In this document: piece after piece, positions 1-11,149 of the stretch
How positions within the stretch are numbered: position 1 is the first letter of the stretch
How the letters are laid out: each line of letters starts with the position of its first letter
DNA from: Oikopleura dioica
Taxonomy: Eukaryota > Chordata > Appendicularia > Copelata > Oikopleuridae
Direction of reading: 5' to 3'
NCBI GenBank assembly: GCA_907165135.1
Contig: OU015569.1
Span: 1,116,001-1,180,000, forward strand
Length of the DNA: 64,000 nucleotides
Notes under the pieces: model-generated
Databases searched by the model: none
Seen by the model: the letters and a program-made list of their open reading frames with translations, nothing else
What the model was told of the DNA's origin: nothing
Position numbers and translations under genes: made by a program

Positions 1-423
1 ATAGTCTCTTCCATGATATCATGGAGGAGATCGCTGATCTTCTGCAGTTTCAATCTCAATATAACTTTGTTCATATTACTCGGGTGCTGTTTTTCATATG
101 CTCTGCTTATTTCCTAATATTTATATGTTTAATAATTTTATGATTCGAGGGAATTTATTATGCACAAAGATCTTCAATAAGTAATGGAATCGAGAGTTCG
201 CCTAAATTGCATACATTATTTAGTAAAAAAGGAAATCAACAATATGACATCATAAGAATAAAATGACAGTTATCGACAGTATTCCTTTGATAAAAGTGAT
301 GCTACCTATAAGTGCAATGGGCCATGGCCATAGTTATGGGCCATATAAAAGCTTATTTTCCCACTTTAGTCCTTGCGTTTTCCCTTTTTCATTTCTGGAT
401 TTGATTTTCGAGCCGGACCAGCC

Positions 424-432
424 GATATATAA
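424..432 (+). promoter_or_regulatory. TATA-like element upstream of the CaaX-protein gene
   Basis: GATATATAA lies about 85-90 bp before the start codon at 515, with a C/T-rich stretch and AG dinucleotides between. It is a plausible core promoter by sequence only. The remaining part of 1-423 is AT-rich and shows no convincing gene. Confidence 0.35.
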
Positions 433-514
433 CTTGCGCACCGAGCCGGTTTTCCTCAGTTTCCTCAGAGACTCAACTTCAAATTGAATTTTTTTCAATA
501 AAAAACTTTTTACG

Positions 515-1425
515 ATGGATCAGGACAAGAAAGCTGCGCAAAATCGACGAAATCGGTTACGGTACTGGACGAAGAAATTGACGCCCAAACTCGGAGCGGG
601 GCATTTTCAAGGAAACGAGGGTTGGCCCGGAAAAAATGGACCCGAAGCTCGCGACCACTTCTACGACGAGGAACTTGAAAAGGTTCTGCTTCTTCTCGAT
701 TTGGGAGCAAAAGAGGTCAATTTCAAGGGAAGATGGTTAATTGTAACTTAAAATAGTATATAAGAGCCTTCTTTAACCAGTTTTAAACAAGATATTATAA
801 TATACAGTTGACTCGCACAATTCGGCCCTTGCGATTCTCACTAAAAATGATTAGCAACAATCTTATGATTCGGACCCGCACAATTGGGCCCTATTTTGAA
901 AAATTGGAAAAACAAAATAGGATGGAATTGTGTGAGTTGACTGCAAGTATACAAAGAAATTATCCACTCTTAAAAGTTCTGGGCCACTACTCAGGGGGAA
1001 CAGGACAAAGACATCGTTGCACACGGATGGCGAGTGAAATTTGTTGGCTGCTGCAAGGACCTGAATACTGATGTACTCTACGGCGATGGATTTCATCACT
1101 TTTCCCTCGAAAAAATCGGTATTTAGATTAACTATGACAATAACTAATTGTTGCTTCATTAGGCGGCGGTCCAAAGATCAAATGCGAGGCGACTGAATAC
1201 TGGTGGTACTACGACCATGTTGTTGGATCGGAGAAGACCAAGGTCACCGAAGGTGGCAAGATCGAGATGAAATTGAAGCGGCAAGTTCGATCCGCTTACG
1301 TGGTCGTCAACTGCTGGATTCTCCCAGAAGATTCTCCTGTGGCACCAACTGAAGAATCTTCTGACGAAGAACCCGACCATGATGCGGCGATCGACGTCGA
1401 CGAGGGGGGCTGCAGCGTTATGTGA
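515..1425 (+). CDS. Uncharacterised protein with C-terminal CaaX box
   Basis: I do not recognise the family. Three exons fit: MDQDKKAAQNRRN.. to about 746, then GEQDKDIVAHGWRVKFVG.. from about 970, then GGPKIKCEATEYWWYY.. to the stop at 1423-1425. The intron near 1128-1163 is short with GT..AG ends. The first intron (about 747-969) is unusually long for this genome and holds an inverted-repeat element. The protein (about 195 residues) is charged at the N-terminus, has an aromatic, Cys-containing middle, a Glu/Asp/Ser-rich tail, and ends in CSVM. That is a canonical CaaX box, and Met at X favours farnesylation, so membrane attachment is inferred. AATAAA follows at about 1478. The exact first donor is uncertain. 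Confidence 0.6.
805..943. mobile_element. Short TIR element (pogo/Tigger-like MITE?) in intron 1
   Basis: Imperfect terminal inverted repeats of about 20 bp (CAGTTGACTCGCACAATTC at the left, the complement of CAGTCAACTCACACAATTCC at the right) bound about 140 bp with no coding capacity. The CAG..CTG ends and the left TA flank resemble pogo/Tigger-type elements; the right flank reads CA, so a TA duplication is not intact. Confidence 0.45.
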
Positions 1426-1793
1426 AGTTAGATCTACTAATGCCTGCTTATCGGATCCATCGTGCCTGTTTTATGAGAATAAATCAAGTGCTTGAAATAA
1501 GTATAAATGCCCTAAAGTGTGATCTTGTTTACGCATTGAAATAAGTGCTAAAAGAGATAAATTTTCACTATTGAAAATTCATCAAATAAATTTCGGCGGA
1601 TATCAAGAAATATTTATTAGTCGACGGTTCGCCATTTGAAAAAAATAGATAAATGTGCAATATATTCAATATTCAGTAAGTTGGACAGTATTCGACAGGC
1701 GCTATAAATAATTTCAAGAAGTGGTTCTGTGTCGCCATTAGTCTTCGAGGATTCGCAATTTTACGGTTGAACTGAGGTAGAGGCAGTGGAAAT

Positions 1794-3525
1794 CTACTTT
1801 TTTTTCATGAAGAAGCTCGAGATACTTGGCTGGTGCTTTGGCTTGGCCACGGTTTTCTTCGCCGCTGGTTTTGGAGCTGACTGGATTTTCTGAACGAAAA
1901 ATGAGACTCAACAAAGTAAGATTAATAGAGAACCTGTGGAGCTGGTTTTGCTTTCGCCTCTTCCTCGATCTCGCTTGGATCTACTTCGACCTCTACGTAG
2001 TACTTTTCCGTCACCATGTTGCCTTCATCATCAACGTAAGTGCGCTTCTTCTGAACTTTCTGAACATGTATAGCTTTATTTTTGTCCAACATTGAGGGTT
2101 TACCTTCATGACTTTTCCCGGCTTGACTTTGGCCGTTCCAAACTTAGTGACCGGCGTCTCTTCCTTGATTTCTTTCTTTTCTTTCTTCTTCTTTGCCTGT
2201 TTTTTGTTCTCTTTTTCCTCGTCTGAATCGGACTTTGCTACTTCATCCTCAGACATGAGCGATACGTTCTTGACCGAGTCTTCTAGGTTCTCCTCTAAAG
2301 AAAGAGATGAATCAAGAAAACCAAGGGATGAGCATACCATCATCAGATCCACCAAAAAGAAGACGCCCGCCAGTATTGTCCATATTGTTTCCATCGTCGG
2401 ACTCCGAGTCCGATTCCAAAGCAACGCGACGCCGGTTTTTAGCCACTTTCAGCTTCTTTGGTGACTTTTTCTTCGGCGATTCCCTTGCAGGTTCCTACGG
2501 GCAAATTAAGCTTTTAGGGGAACTAAGATAAATCTACCTCGTCGACTTCCATTTCGTCCGCTTTATCGTTTTCCTCTTCGCTGTCATCGCTCATCACGAT
2601 CCGTGTTCTTTTACTGGGGTGATTTTTGATGATCACCGGAAATTTTCCGAATTGGATAAATTCCAGCGCTCTTTAGACACCCTTACTCCTTTTAGTCGGT
2701 TTCGATTTAGTCTCAAACACTTTTGATGCCCTTTTAGCAGCTTTCGGAGGTGTCTGTCGATTTTCCATAGGATCATCGCAGTCAGAAATAGATTCGGCTT
2801 CTTCTTTGGGTTCCTTTGGCTCTTCTTTGACCTTTTGTTCTGCTTTTCCTTTGGCTCTAGCGTTGGCGAAGAAGTCTGTTTTCTTGCTCGTTTTTGGCTT
2901 CGCAGCTGGTTTTGCTTCTTTCTTTGGCTCAGATGAAGGTTCTTTCTTCACAGTCGTTTTCTGTGAGAGCATGTCTTTGAGCTTGTTTTCTTTCTTTTTG
3001 CCAGTGTTTTTGAATACGTCGATTTCAGTTTTTTTCGGAGCAGCGACAGGAGGCGAGCTTTTGACTGTTTTCGTCTTTGGAACTTCGTTCGATCTTAAAT
3101 ACCAAACTGTCAGTTTTTAGCCGATAACAGTTATCTACCTTATTCCAAGGGAAAGTGGAGTGTCCGAAAAGGTGAAATTATCCATTTCCTTGTTGTAATC
3201 TTTCGTTTGGAAGCCCCAGATATGACACGAGAAAATCGACGAGTATTCATTCACTGCAGCGTCCTTGGATGTCTTGTTGAGAATGGAAACTTTGAAGGCA
3301 TCGTTGCACATGCCAGATAGATAAAATAATGCTTCGCCGTTAAATTCTTCGTGTTTTTCTTGAAACAAAGACTTGACATTATTGACGGACTCGCCCAGCT
3401 CCTCAGCTGCTTGAGCGAAGCTCTTAACATCAACTTAAACCCGTCGAAATAAAATGCCCTCTCACAAGTATATTCTTCTCTTCAAGCGCGTCTTTGAGCT
3501 GCTGGAGAGAGGAGTCGGAAACCAT
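1794..3525 (-). CDS. POLD3: DNA polymerase delta subunit 3 (p66/Cdc27)
   Basis: POLD3 is the non-catalytic subunit that links polymerase delta to PCNA in replication and break-induced repair. Exons joined on the minus strand give an N-terminal winged-helix-type region (MVSDSSLQQLKDALEEKN.., ..LFYLSGMCNDAFKV..), a long Lys/Glu/Ser-rich middle with repeated KKEP/KEEP motifs, the conserved TYVDDEGNMVTEKYYVE segment, and a C-terminal PIP box QPSISSFFMKKK just before the stop at 1794-1796. Order and length (roughly 480 residues) match the family. Introns are about 30-60 bp. It lies downstream of USO1 on the same strand with a 267 bp gap, so operon membership is uncertain. Confidence 0.88.
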
Positions 3526-3792
3526 CGACGAGTCGAACAAACGCGAATCTCAAGTGAAAGCATTTAGAAATCATTGAATATATGAATGGTATTAGTTGGT
3601 CTATTCTATCCCCAGCAGTGGAAAAGTGTTTATATCATATTATTATTATTATATCTGAAAATGAAGAAAATGGTTGATTTCCAGGATTGCACATAGATAG
3701 TTTTCAGGCGAGTGGTATCACTCGCCAATACAGAGAAAGGTAAAAAGCGATTTTCGAGGACTTGATAAGTGTGTCGCGGTAAAAGCAAACTG

Positions 3793-6700
3793 TTACTCCA
3801 GTTCGATGTCTTCGTCGTCTGTCACAGGTTGATTGGCCTCTTTTAGCCGGCTGCGGTAGTCAGAGATCTTCAGCTGTTGGTCCGAAAGCAATTCGAGCAG
3901 GTCTTCTTGGTCCTTTTTGAGCTCTTCTAGTTCTGCCTCGGTCTCGCTGCTGGAAACGCCTGAATTAGAAAATGATATATTTGCTGGCTAAATTGACAAC
4001 ACTTGCCTTCTGACTTTTGAGGCTGAGATTTTAGAGCTTTTATCTCTTTTTTACTGTTTTCGAGTTCGAGTTTCAACTTTGAGTTTTCACTCGTGAGCTC
4101 GCCCAGCTTAGAATGATCTTTTTCTAACTCCGTAAAGCGAGATTCAAGATTTTCTCGTTCAACTTCTGATTTTTCCAATAACTGCTGCAGCTGAGAAACT
4201 TGAACTTTTCTGTCGTTTTCTGCTGCGTCGATCTTAGCTGTCTTTTCCGCCAATTCCTGTTTCGAAGTTGTTTCGAGAAGCGCAAGCTTTTCGAGCAACA
4301 ACTCCATTTCACCATTGTCGCCGACCTCGGGCTCCAACTTTTCAGCTGCAGTTGATTCAAGAGCACTGACTAGCGATGAGAGACGTTCAATTTCTTTGTT
4401 CTTGGACTCGATCTCCATCTGCGCCGTGTTTTCCCGCTCACTCATCAAGCTTTCTATCGAGCTTATTTTCTCGAAGCTTTCTGAATTCTGTCCAGACAGT
4501 TGCTGATTTTCAGACTCGACTTTTTCTATGTGAAGTTGTCTTTCTTCGGCCTTAGCTTCTAGCTCTTCGATTGTTTTCTTTAGTTGATCAAGTTGCGACG
4601 AATCTTGGGGAGAATCGTGGCCTTCCGGAAGAACGGGAGTCATCGGGATAGCGGATTCAAGCTGGCTAATCTTTGCTTCAAGTCTGTTGATCATTGCCTG
4701 TTTATCGCCAATCGCTATCTTAGCCGTGTTCTCCAGCTTGACCATCTCTTGATTGAGTCTGGCGATTTCTTGGCTGTTTCCGGCGTTCGGAGAAGAAATA
4801 AGCTCTTGGATTTTCGCATCGCGCGCTTGAATTTCAGTTGTCGCCGTCTAACAAATCAGTAATTATAAATTCATGGACGAATAAATATACCTGAAGAAGC
4901 TTTTGCAATTGCAGGAGTTGATTTTCATGATGTTGAGCAACATTCGAAGTCGATTTTTCTAATGCCGAGTGCTTAGCTGCCAGCTCGTCGAGCTCCTTTT
5001 TCTGGGAAGTAAATTGAGCCGTCATTTCGTTCAACTGCTCAAGGAGAGAGCTCGATTGCTCGGTAGACTCGTTCAAGTCTTGCTCTAGCTCGGCTAGTCG
5101 CGCATCCTTCTGGGCAGCTTCAGGACCAGCAAGTTCCAATTCGACTTTGGCGCGGAGTTCTTCTTCCAACGCTTCTAGGACAGTCTCCTCCAGCTCTTTC
5201 CTAAATAAAATTATCATATTTTGTTCTAACTACGATGTTACCTTATTTCCGAAGCCAATGTTTCTCGTAGTTCGTCTTTGACCCCAGCGGAAAGATCTTC
5301 AGCGAGAGAAGCTCTCACTTCACTTTCAACTTCAGGACGGAGCTCTTCACTAAGTCTTTGTCGGATTTCATCCTCAGAAAGCCCCTCGGGGAGATCTATT
5401 TTCGGGCGATTGGCGAGATCTCGCTTGAGCTGCTCATTCTCCTCGCTCATTTGTTTCAACATGGCCTCGGCATTTTGAAAAGCAGCCGAGTTCTGTTGTA
5501 ATTCAGCGAGTTGCGATTCCAGGACTTTTATTTTCTCTTCATTTGCGTGCTTCACAGCCATTTCTGCCTGAACTTCTTCGAAATTTGCGACGTATCGGCC
5601 GACTTTGGCTTCGTATTGTCGATAAATTCTTGTGAAGGAGTTGAAAATGAGCAATTCTTCTGGGTCACTTGCACTGGGACAGGCGTTGCCAGCCGCAGAC
5701 GCGTAACTTGGACTCTTGGCGACTCCGGCGAGTGCGTCTAGGAATTGATCTGGGCCTGGTCTCTTTCTGAGAGAAGTGACAACTTGATCGGAATTGTCGT
5801 TTATAGCAAGCAAACCCATGACTAGTGCAGCTACACCCTGGATGAGAAGCATAATCGAGTCAGAAGGAGATCCATCGAGCATCAGTTGAAGAGTAGACAC
5901 AAGATTTCCCTCGTCGATGAATCTTTTCGCTGCTTCCTGGCAACCGGCACACCAAACAGCAATCAACTGGAGAATACCGAGCCGTGCGTGTGGAGATTGA
6001 CTGTGCGCGAGCGATCCGGTTAAAAATGAAGACAAGCTCGCAGTACCAGCCTGACTTGATAACTGGACCCGCGAAAGAGCAGCTTGTTGTTCTGGACAAT
6101 CGAAAACCGCTTCAGCCATGGCTGCGGCTGAGAGCCAACATGTTAGCGGATCAGCTTTAAACAAACCACCAGAAATGATGACTCCCGCAGTAAAGCTAGA
6201 TGGATTTTCAGACGGCAAGAGAGAGTCAATCGTCGCTTTCTGGCACTGCGGGTTTTTAATCAAAAGAGAACATGTGCAATAGAGTACGCCCAGTCGAAGG
6301 GAAAGCGGCTGCTTGGAATTGACCATCGATTTTAGAAGAACAACGAGTGCTGGAAGGTTTTTCGGTGGTGGTGCAACTAGCGCCGCCAGATCGGTCTGTG
6401 CTTCGTTGTATCGTCTTGCGCATTCGGAGACTAGTAAATAGATTCATTTGCGATCAAAGAGAGTAAACTGACCTGTAAGAATAACCTCAGTAAGGACCTC
6501 TTCGGGAACAGAAACGCCCATGATGAAATTCATGAGCTTGGCAAAGAGGCCCGTCTTTCGGATTGACTTCTGATTTGGAAGCGAGATGTTGCCAGGAAGT
6601 GTCGTCGAAACCAAACTGCGGATGATACCGAGAAATAGGAGACAACAGTTAATTTTTCCAGCGGTCCAGTTTTCATCCCCACTGCTAACTGCGTCGAGGA

Positions 6701-7562
6701 AAGGAATCAGGCGGGGGATGAGCGCTGTTTCGCGAAAGAAGGTGACGTTTGATTGATTGTCTTTGAGCAGAGTGAGGAGCAGCGCGAAGCAATCTTCTGA
6801 GACCGGCCCGCCATCTATTCCGCCTTCCGCGCCAGCGACATTGAGCGCGATCTCGAAAGTATTTTCAAAGGCAATAATCTTCTGCAAAATCTGGTTGTTC
6901 TCAGCCACGGCGATGAGAAGCAACAGGCATTCGTTTCTCAACAGCTCGTTAGCCGATCCAATGCCATCAACGAGCATTGACGAGCCACCTGGTCTTTCTT
7001 GGATGACATTTTGAACCTCGACTGGGTAGTTCCTCGCGAGTGCTGTTAAAAGTCGAAGACCGGAGAGTTTTGCTTTTGTTTCGCTGTGTTTTGGTTTAAA
7101 ATTTAAAATTACAGATTATCGCGTATTCTATTGTAAAACCATTCCCGTCATCAATAACATTGAAAAAAAGACTGATCAGGTCTTTACTTTGGCTTATATG
7201 AAGAGCAGTGTCGCGCGCAACTGGACAAGGGATGTCTTCCTCGTCATCGGCGCCGATCAGAATCAAAATGGCGTCGAGAGCTAGTGATCTGCACTCGCTA
7301 TCGTTTTCTTCACGGATGAGCTCTAGAATAGAGGCGAGGCCAAACTCGGTCACTTCCCGGCGGAACTTTTTCGACATCGACTTGAGCGCGCGGATTGAGT
7401 CCCGTCTGTCATCGAGCAAAGTGGCGGAAGCAACCCGAGCGGATAATTTCTTAAATCTTATTTGAGAAACTCTCTGCTCAAATAGATGATGCTAACCTTC
7501 ACTATTTCCGCACCATCAGGTTCATCCTGAGTCTGCCCCGCGCCGAGCCCGAACCAGGACAT
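3793..7562 (-). CDS. USO1: General vesicular transport factor p115
   Basis: p115/Uso1 tethers COPI/COPII vesicles at the Golgi through GM130, giantin and Rab1. The N-terminal head is an armadillo-like region (..RVASATLLDDRRDSIRALKS.. near residue 30, then ..EVILTGQFTLFDRK.. and ..RLGVLYCTCSLLIKNPQC..). From about residue 600 a long coiled-coil tail follows (many Glu/Gln/Leu heptads), ending in an acidic tail DDEDIELE. The motif DQEDLLELLSDQQLKI before it matches the conserved p115 C-terminus. Length is estimated near 1,150 residues, somewhat longer than vertebrate p115. The start follows a TTGCTTAG acceptor only a few bases before ATG, and the upstream ERAL1 stop is 37 bp away, so the two genes are almost certainly co-transcribed. 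Confidence 0.92.
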
Positions 7563-7599
7563 TCTAAGCAACAACCGGGTTAAAAGCTAAAATACTGAT

Positions 7600-9671
7600 T
7601 TACTCGAAGAAGATCTTCGGTCTATTGTCAAAGCGATCATGGGAATCGTCTCTGCCATATTTTCTTGTGTGTTTTTCTTTGATCTTCTTCGCCTTTTCCA
7701 TCTCCTCAGCTTCGAAAATTCCCGCCGCTTTCTTTTGTTGAACCGAGAGGCCTTTTAAATATGTTCGCTTTACATTATCATTCATAAAGTGGAAGTCATC
7801 GCTATCGACGAAGAATGTATCGAATGAAGCTTGTGGGGATGGAGCAGGAACTCTCTCACTATAATTCGATATTTTTCGGTTAATAAAATTTATTCATACC
7901 TGTAGTTGGGGATTTCTTCGGGGATCCGCTCCATTTTTGGAGCGATGTTGACAATAGGCTCGTTTTTCAATTCTTTCGTCAAAAAGTTAAGATTAACGTC
8001 GACCTTCTTCACCGCAAATGCTGCTTTTAATTTATTCTCCAGCGTGTTTCGAATGCGAATCATATATTTGCTAAAAGGATTAGGCATTGGAAGACGGTAA
8101 AATATGAGTACCTATATGTCTTTTCCATGTAAAGCATATCCTTCCCTGTGGATCTAAGATTCTTCTTGAGATGGAGTCGCTCAGCATCAGTTTTGAGAGA
8201 AAGATCGAGATCGAGACGAATCTCCGCTTCTGATGGGCTTCCATTCACTTCAACGTGGTTGATGTCGGTAACAGCGGCGAACTTGTGCTTTCCCTGCTTC
8301 GTCATTCCCAAACAAGCCATAGATACATTTTCCTCGATGAGTTCAAACGGGTCCAACTGGCCATCAAGGATCTCATTTACGTCCCATTCACGAGGAAGTG
8401 CTTTCTCCGCAAGTTTCTCAAATATAACATCCGTCGTTTGTGGCATTTCCATCGTCACTGGAAAGACCGATTCGAAATATCGCCAGCCTCGATTTCCAAG
8501 TTGATAAAGCCGCTTTTCGTGAAGATTAAGATCGTCCCAGCGCCAGGAATTAGCGAGACGAAGAATTGATTCTACCTGTCGAACCTTGGAAATAATAGTC
8601 TTTGAAAGCGCAAAGTTTAGCTAAAATCTACCTGCGACATTCTCCTAAAACGCATTGGTCGACGTTGTTCCAAGCCACTTTCTTCGATTTCAACTGTTGT
8701 CGGCTTCATTTGAATCACATTTTCCGGCTTGTTGAAGAACTTGTGTCTGCCAGACTCTGTCAGTTGCCCATTTAAATGCCCCTCAGTCACTTTATCTACA
8801 ATGTCGACGAGTTTCAGCAGCCTTGCGTTCTTTCTCTCCATATTTCGGAACTTGTAGTTTGTTCTGTACTTGAGTCGATCACTCTTGGTGAGCACCAGCA
8901 TAGCTGGAATGTGAGGATTTCTCTTCAGGAGCTTGTAGACCATTACAGTCAAGTTTCCGGCGAGCGTCATTCTACTCGTTAAATCCGCGCAGACGAGAAT
9001 GACATCACAATTTTTTACGAAAATGTCGTTTGTGGCGAAATTCGCGTTGTCTCGCTGAAATAGGGAACGATTTCCGGATTCATTATTCGCCGCAGCTTCT
9101 TTATTCCTTCTTCTGAAGGTGTACTCTCCAACCCCCGTTGGAGAAATCACATCTGGAACTCCTGGGAGATCGACAAACTCGTAAATGATGTTTTCTTTTT
9201 GCACAGAGTGAATACTCGTTCTGTACGTTGAATCGTTTTGATTCGCAACTGGGCACGCATTCCTTCCAATCAGTCGATTTATCAGCGTCGATTTTCCGGA
9301 ATTAGCGCGGCCGATGACAGCTACTCTGAAAATTACAGTCAGAAAAGGTGAACCCTCTTGGGCAGCTACCTTACAACCTTTTGTTGGTCTTTGGGTACTT
9401 TTAAGTTAAAATTCTTTAAAATCGCCAAGTTCTGCAGCTGCCAGAGCTTTTTGAATTCGGTTTCCTCGTTGACTTTTCTGTAAGGAGTTATTCGCCGTTC
9501 GATATTTATCAAATTGCCGCGATATTCCGAGGCTTTCTCAGCGGATGAGTATTTCGCGTTTTCTTCACCTCGCTCGATGTCATGTGCTTGGAGACGATGA
9601 ACAATTTGAGAGTCTCGAGCGAGTCGATCCGATACAACCAGTCTTCTACATCGAGCAACGCCTTTCCACAT
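7600..9671 (-). CDS. ERAL1: Era-like mitochondrial GTPase
   Basis: ERAL1 is a GTPase that binds 12S rRNA and assists small mitoribosomal subunit assembly. A basic N-terminal segment (MWKGVARCRRLVVSDRLAR..) fits a mitochondrial presequence. The GTPase domain shows a P-loop GRANSGKST (near residue 105), switch II DLPGV, and TKSD in place of NKxD. Compared with bacterial Era there is a charged insert after the DxPG motif (..FRRRNKEAAANNESGNRSL..). The C-terminal third (..EKALPREWDVNEI.. to ..KYMIRIRNTLENKL..) aligns with a divergent KH-type region. About 490 residues, 8 or so exons with tiny introns. It is the first gene of a minus-strand operon with USO1. A specialised Era paralogue rather than the ERAL1 orthologue cannot be excluded. 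Confidence 0.8.
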
Positions 9672-9981
9672 TTCTGTCTTCTAAAAGCAGCCGCGATAAG
9701 TACAAGTGCAATTATTGCACTATTATAGTAAAATTAATTAGCGCATGTCGTTGATACAATTTACAATGCCATCAATTTCATGCTCGACAAACTTTGCCAG
9801 TACAATGCCGCTCCCTTATTCATAATTCGTCTACTTTGAGTTTGATTGAAAGGAAAGCGTTTCCGCTAGAACAATCAGAATCAAAAGAGGACGTTTTCTG
9901 CTCTTCCCCTCAGGCCAGTCTGGGAGTCAGCTTTCAGATGGTCAGCTGAAGAGAAAAGAAAAAATAGAAGTTGACTTGAAA
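9672..9981. other. Divergent intergenic region
   Basis: 310 bp between the ERAL1 start (minus) and the next plus-strand gene. It is AT-rich on the left, with GC-richer sequence near 9900. It presumably holds both promoters; I see no TATA box clear enough to call. Confidence 0.4.
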
Positions 9982-10621
9982 ATGTCGTTTTTCAAAAATA
10001 TCGCAGGGACGCTTCCAACACCGATCTCCGTGGTTTTCGCCGCGGGCTCCTGGGCATCCGTGAATTGGAGAAAGTCAGAGATCAACACGCTAGAAAAGAG
10101 AAAGGCTGGAATCGAGAAGCGATTGAATGAGCTTTACGGGCCACTCTACGGAAACAGGATGTTATTCAGAGCGAGCATCGGCGCTCTGGAAAAGAAGGTC
10201 GGGACTAGCGTCAGTGAGCATCTCAAAGAAGTCGAGAGGAAGAGACTGGCAAGGTTTGCAAGAAGGGAAATATTAGTAAGAATTGCATGATTGATTTAGC
10301 GAGCTGGAAAACTGGCGGGACTTCTATCGTTCTCAACTTCGCCCGTTGGACATCAAAGTGAATGAGCTCATTCTACTCCACTCAGACTGCATCGTAGACG
10401 AAGAGAGCATGGCGAGAATTAAAGCATTCGCAGAAAAGAGCGCGGAGAACAACTACACAATGGAACATTGGCGGGCGGACGGCGAATGGGATAAACGCTC
10501 GCAATTTGACAGTAAAGACTTTGACTACTCAAATTCAAATGGAGACATGGAGGAACACGAGCTCTTTGAGGAGCATGTTTTGAGCACTTACCGAGGAAAG
10601 GGTCAAAGATCTCTTACTTGA
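9982..10621 (+). CDS. Uncharacterised protein, hydrophobic N-terminus plus helical body
   Basis: Two exons join across a 46 bp intron (GTTTGC..TTTAG, about 10255-10300) to give about 198 residues beginning MSFFKNIAGTLPTPISVV. A short hydrophobic N-terminal stretch (PISVVFAAGSWASV) may be a membrane segment. It is followed by a charged helical region with the motif RLNELYGPLYGNRMLF, then an acidic, Ser/Asn-rich tail. The LYGPLY motif recalls short bacterial and protist proteins of unknown function, but I cannot assign a family. Extending the first exon to a later donor puts the next exon out of frame. The ATG at 9982 is preferred over the upstream in-frame TTG. Confidence 0.65.
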
Positions 10622-11149
10622 ATACGAACAATTATGTTGAAAAATGGGTGTAGGGCGCCCAGGTTTTAAATTCTGCTTGCCTGAGCAATAGATTGACCCT
10701 AAAAAGCCCTGCGTGAAGAACTGGGGGAAACAACTACTCAATTAAAAGGCCTTGCTGATAAATCTTCATTTGTAGATGCCATGTTCGGACTGCTAATGTT
10801 AAAATAAGAAATAAACTTGAGACTCGAGATAATACATATATATTACCATTTGAACACACTTATAAAGCAGCTACCAATAACAGAAATAGGTTAACGTGTC
10901 GAACCAGATTGCAGTAGATTTGACCCGTTGTGTAATAATAGAAATGTGAATAAAGTTATCAGGGGAAATGAAAGGCACTTGAAGAAACTGGAACAAGAAG
11001 GAAACAGAAATCAGAAAGAGAAATTGAATGTGTTTTAGTGTTTTTTGTGGTTTTCTCACGCGGGCTCGCAGTCAGTGAAGTCATTCTCGTGGCTAGAATG
11101 GGAGCACTCACGGGAACTCGCGCACGCGTTTAACAGAATATATAGTTAG
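10622..11149. other. Convergent intergenic region
   Basis: 528 bp between the ends of two convergent genes. It is AT-rich, with an AATAAA-like signal near 10811, and has no open frame with coding character. It probably holds both 3' UTRs. Confidence 0.4.
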
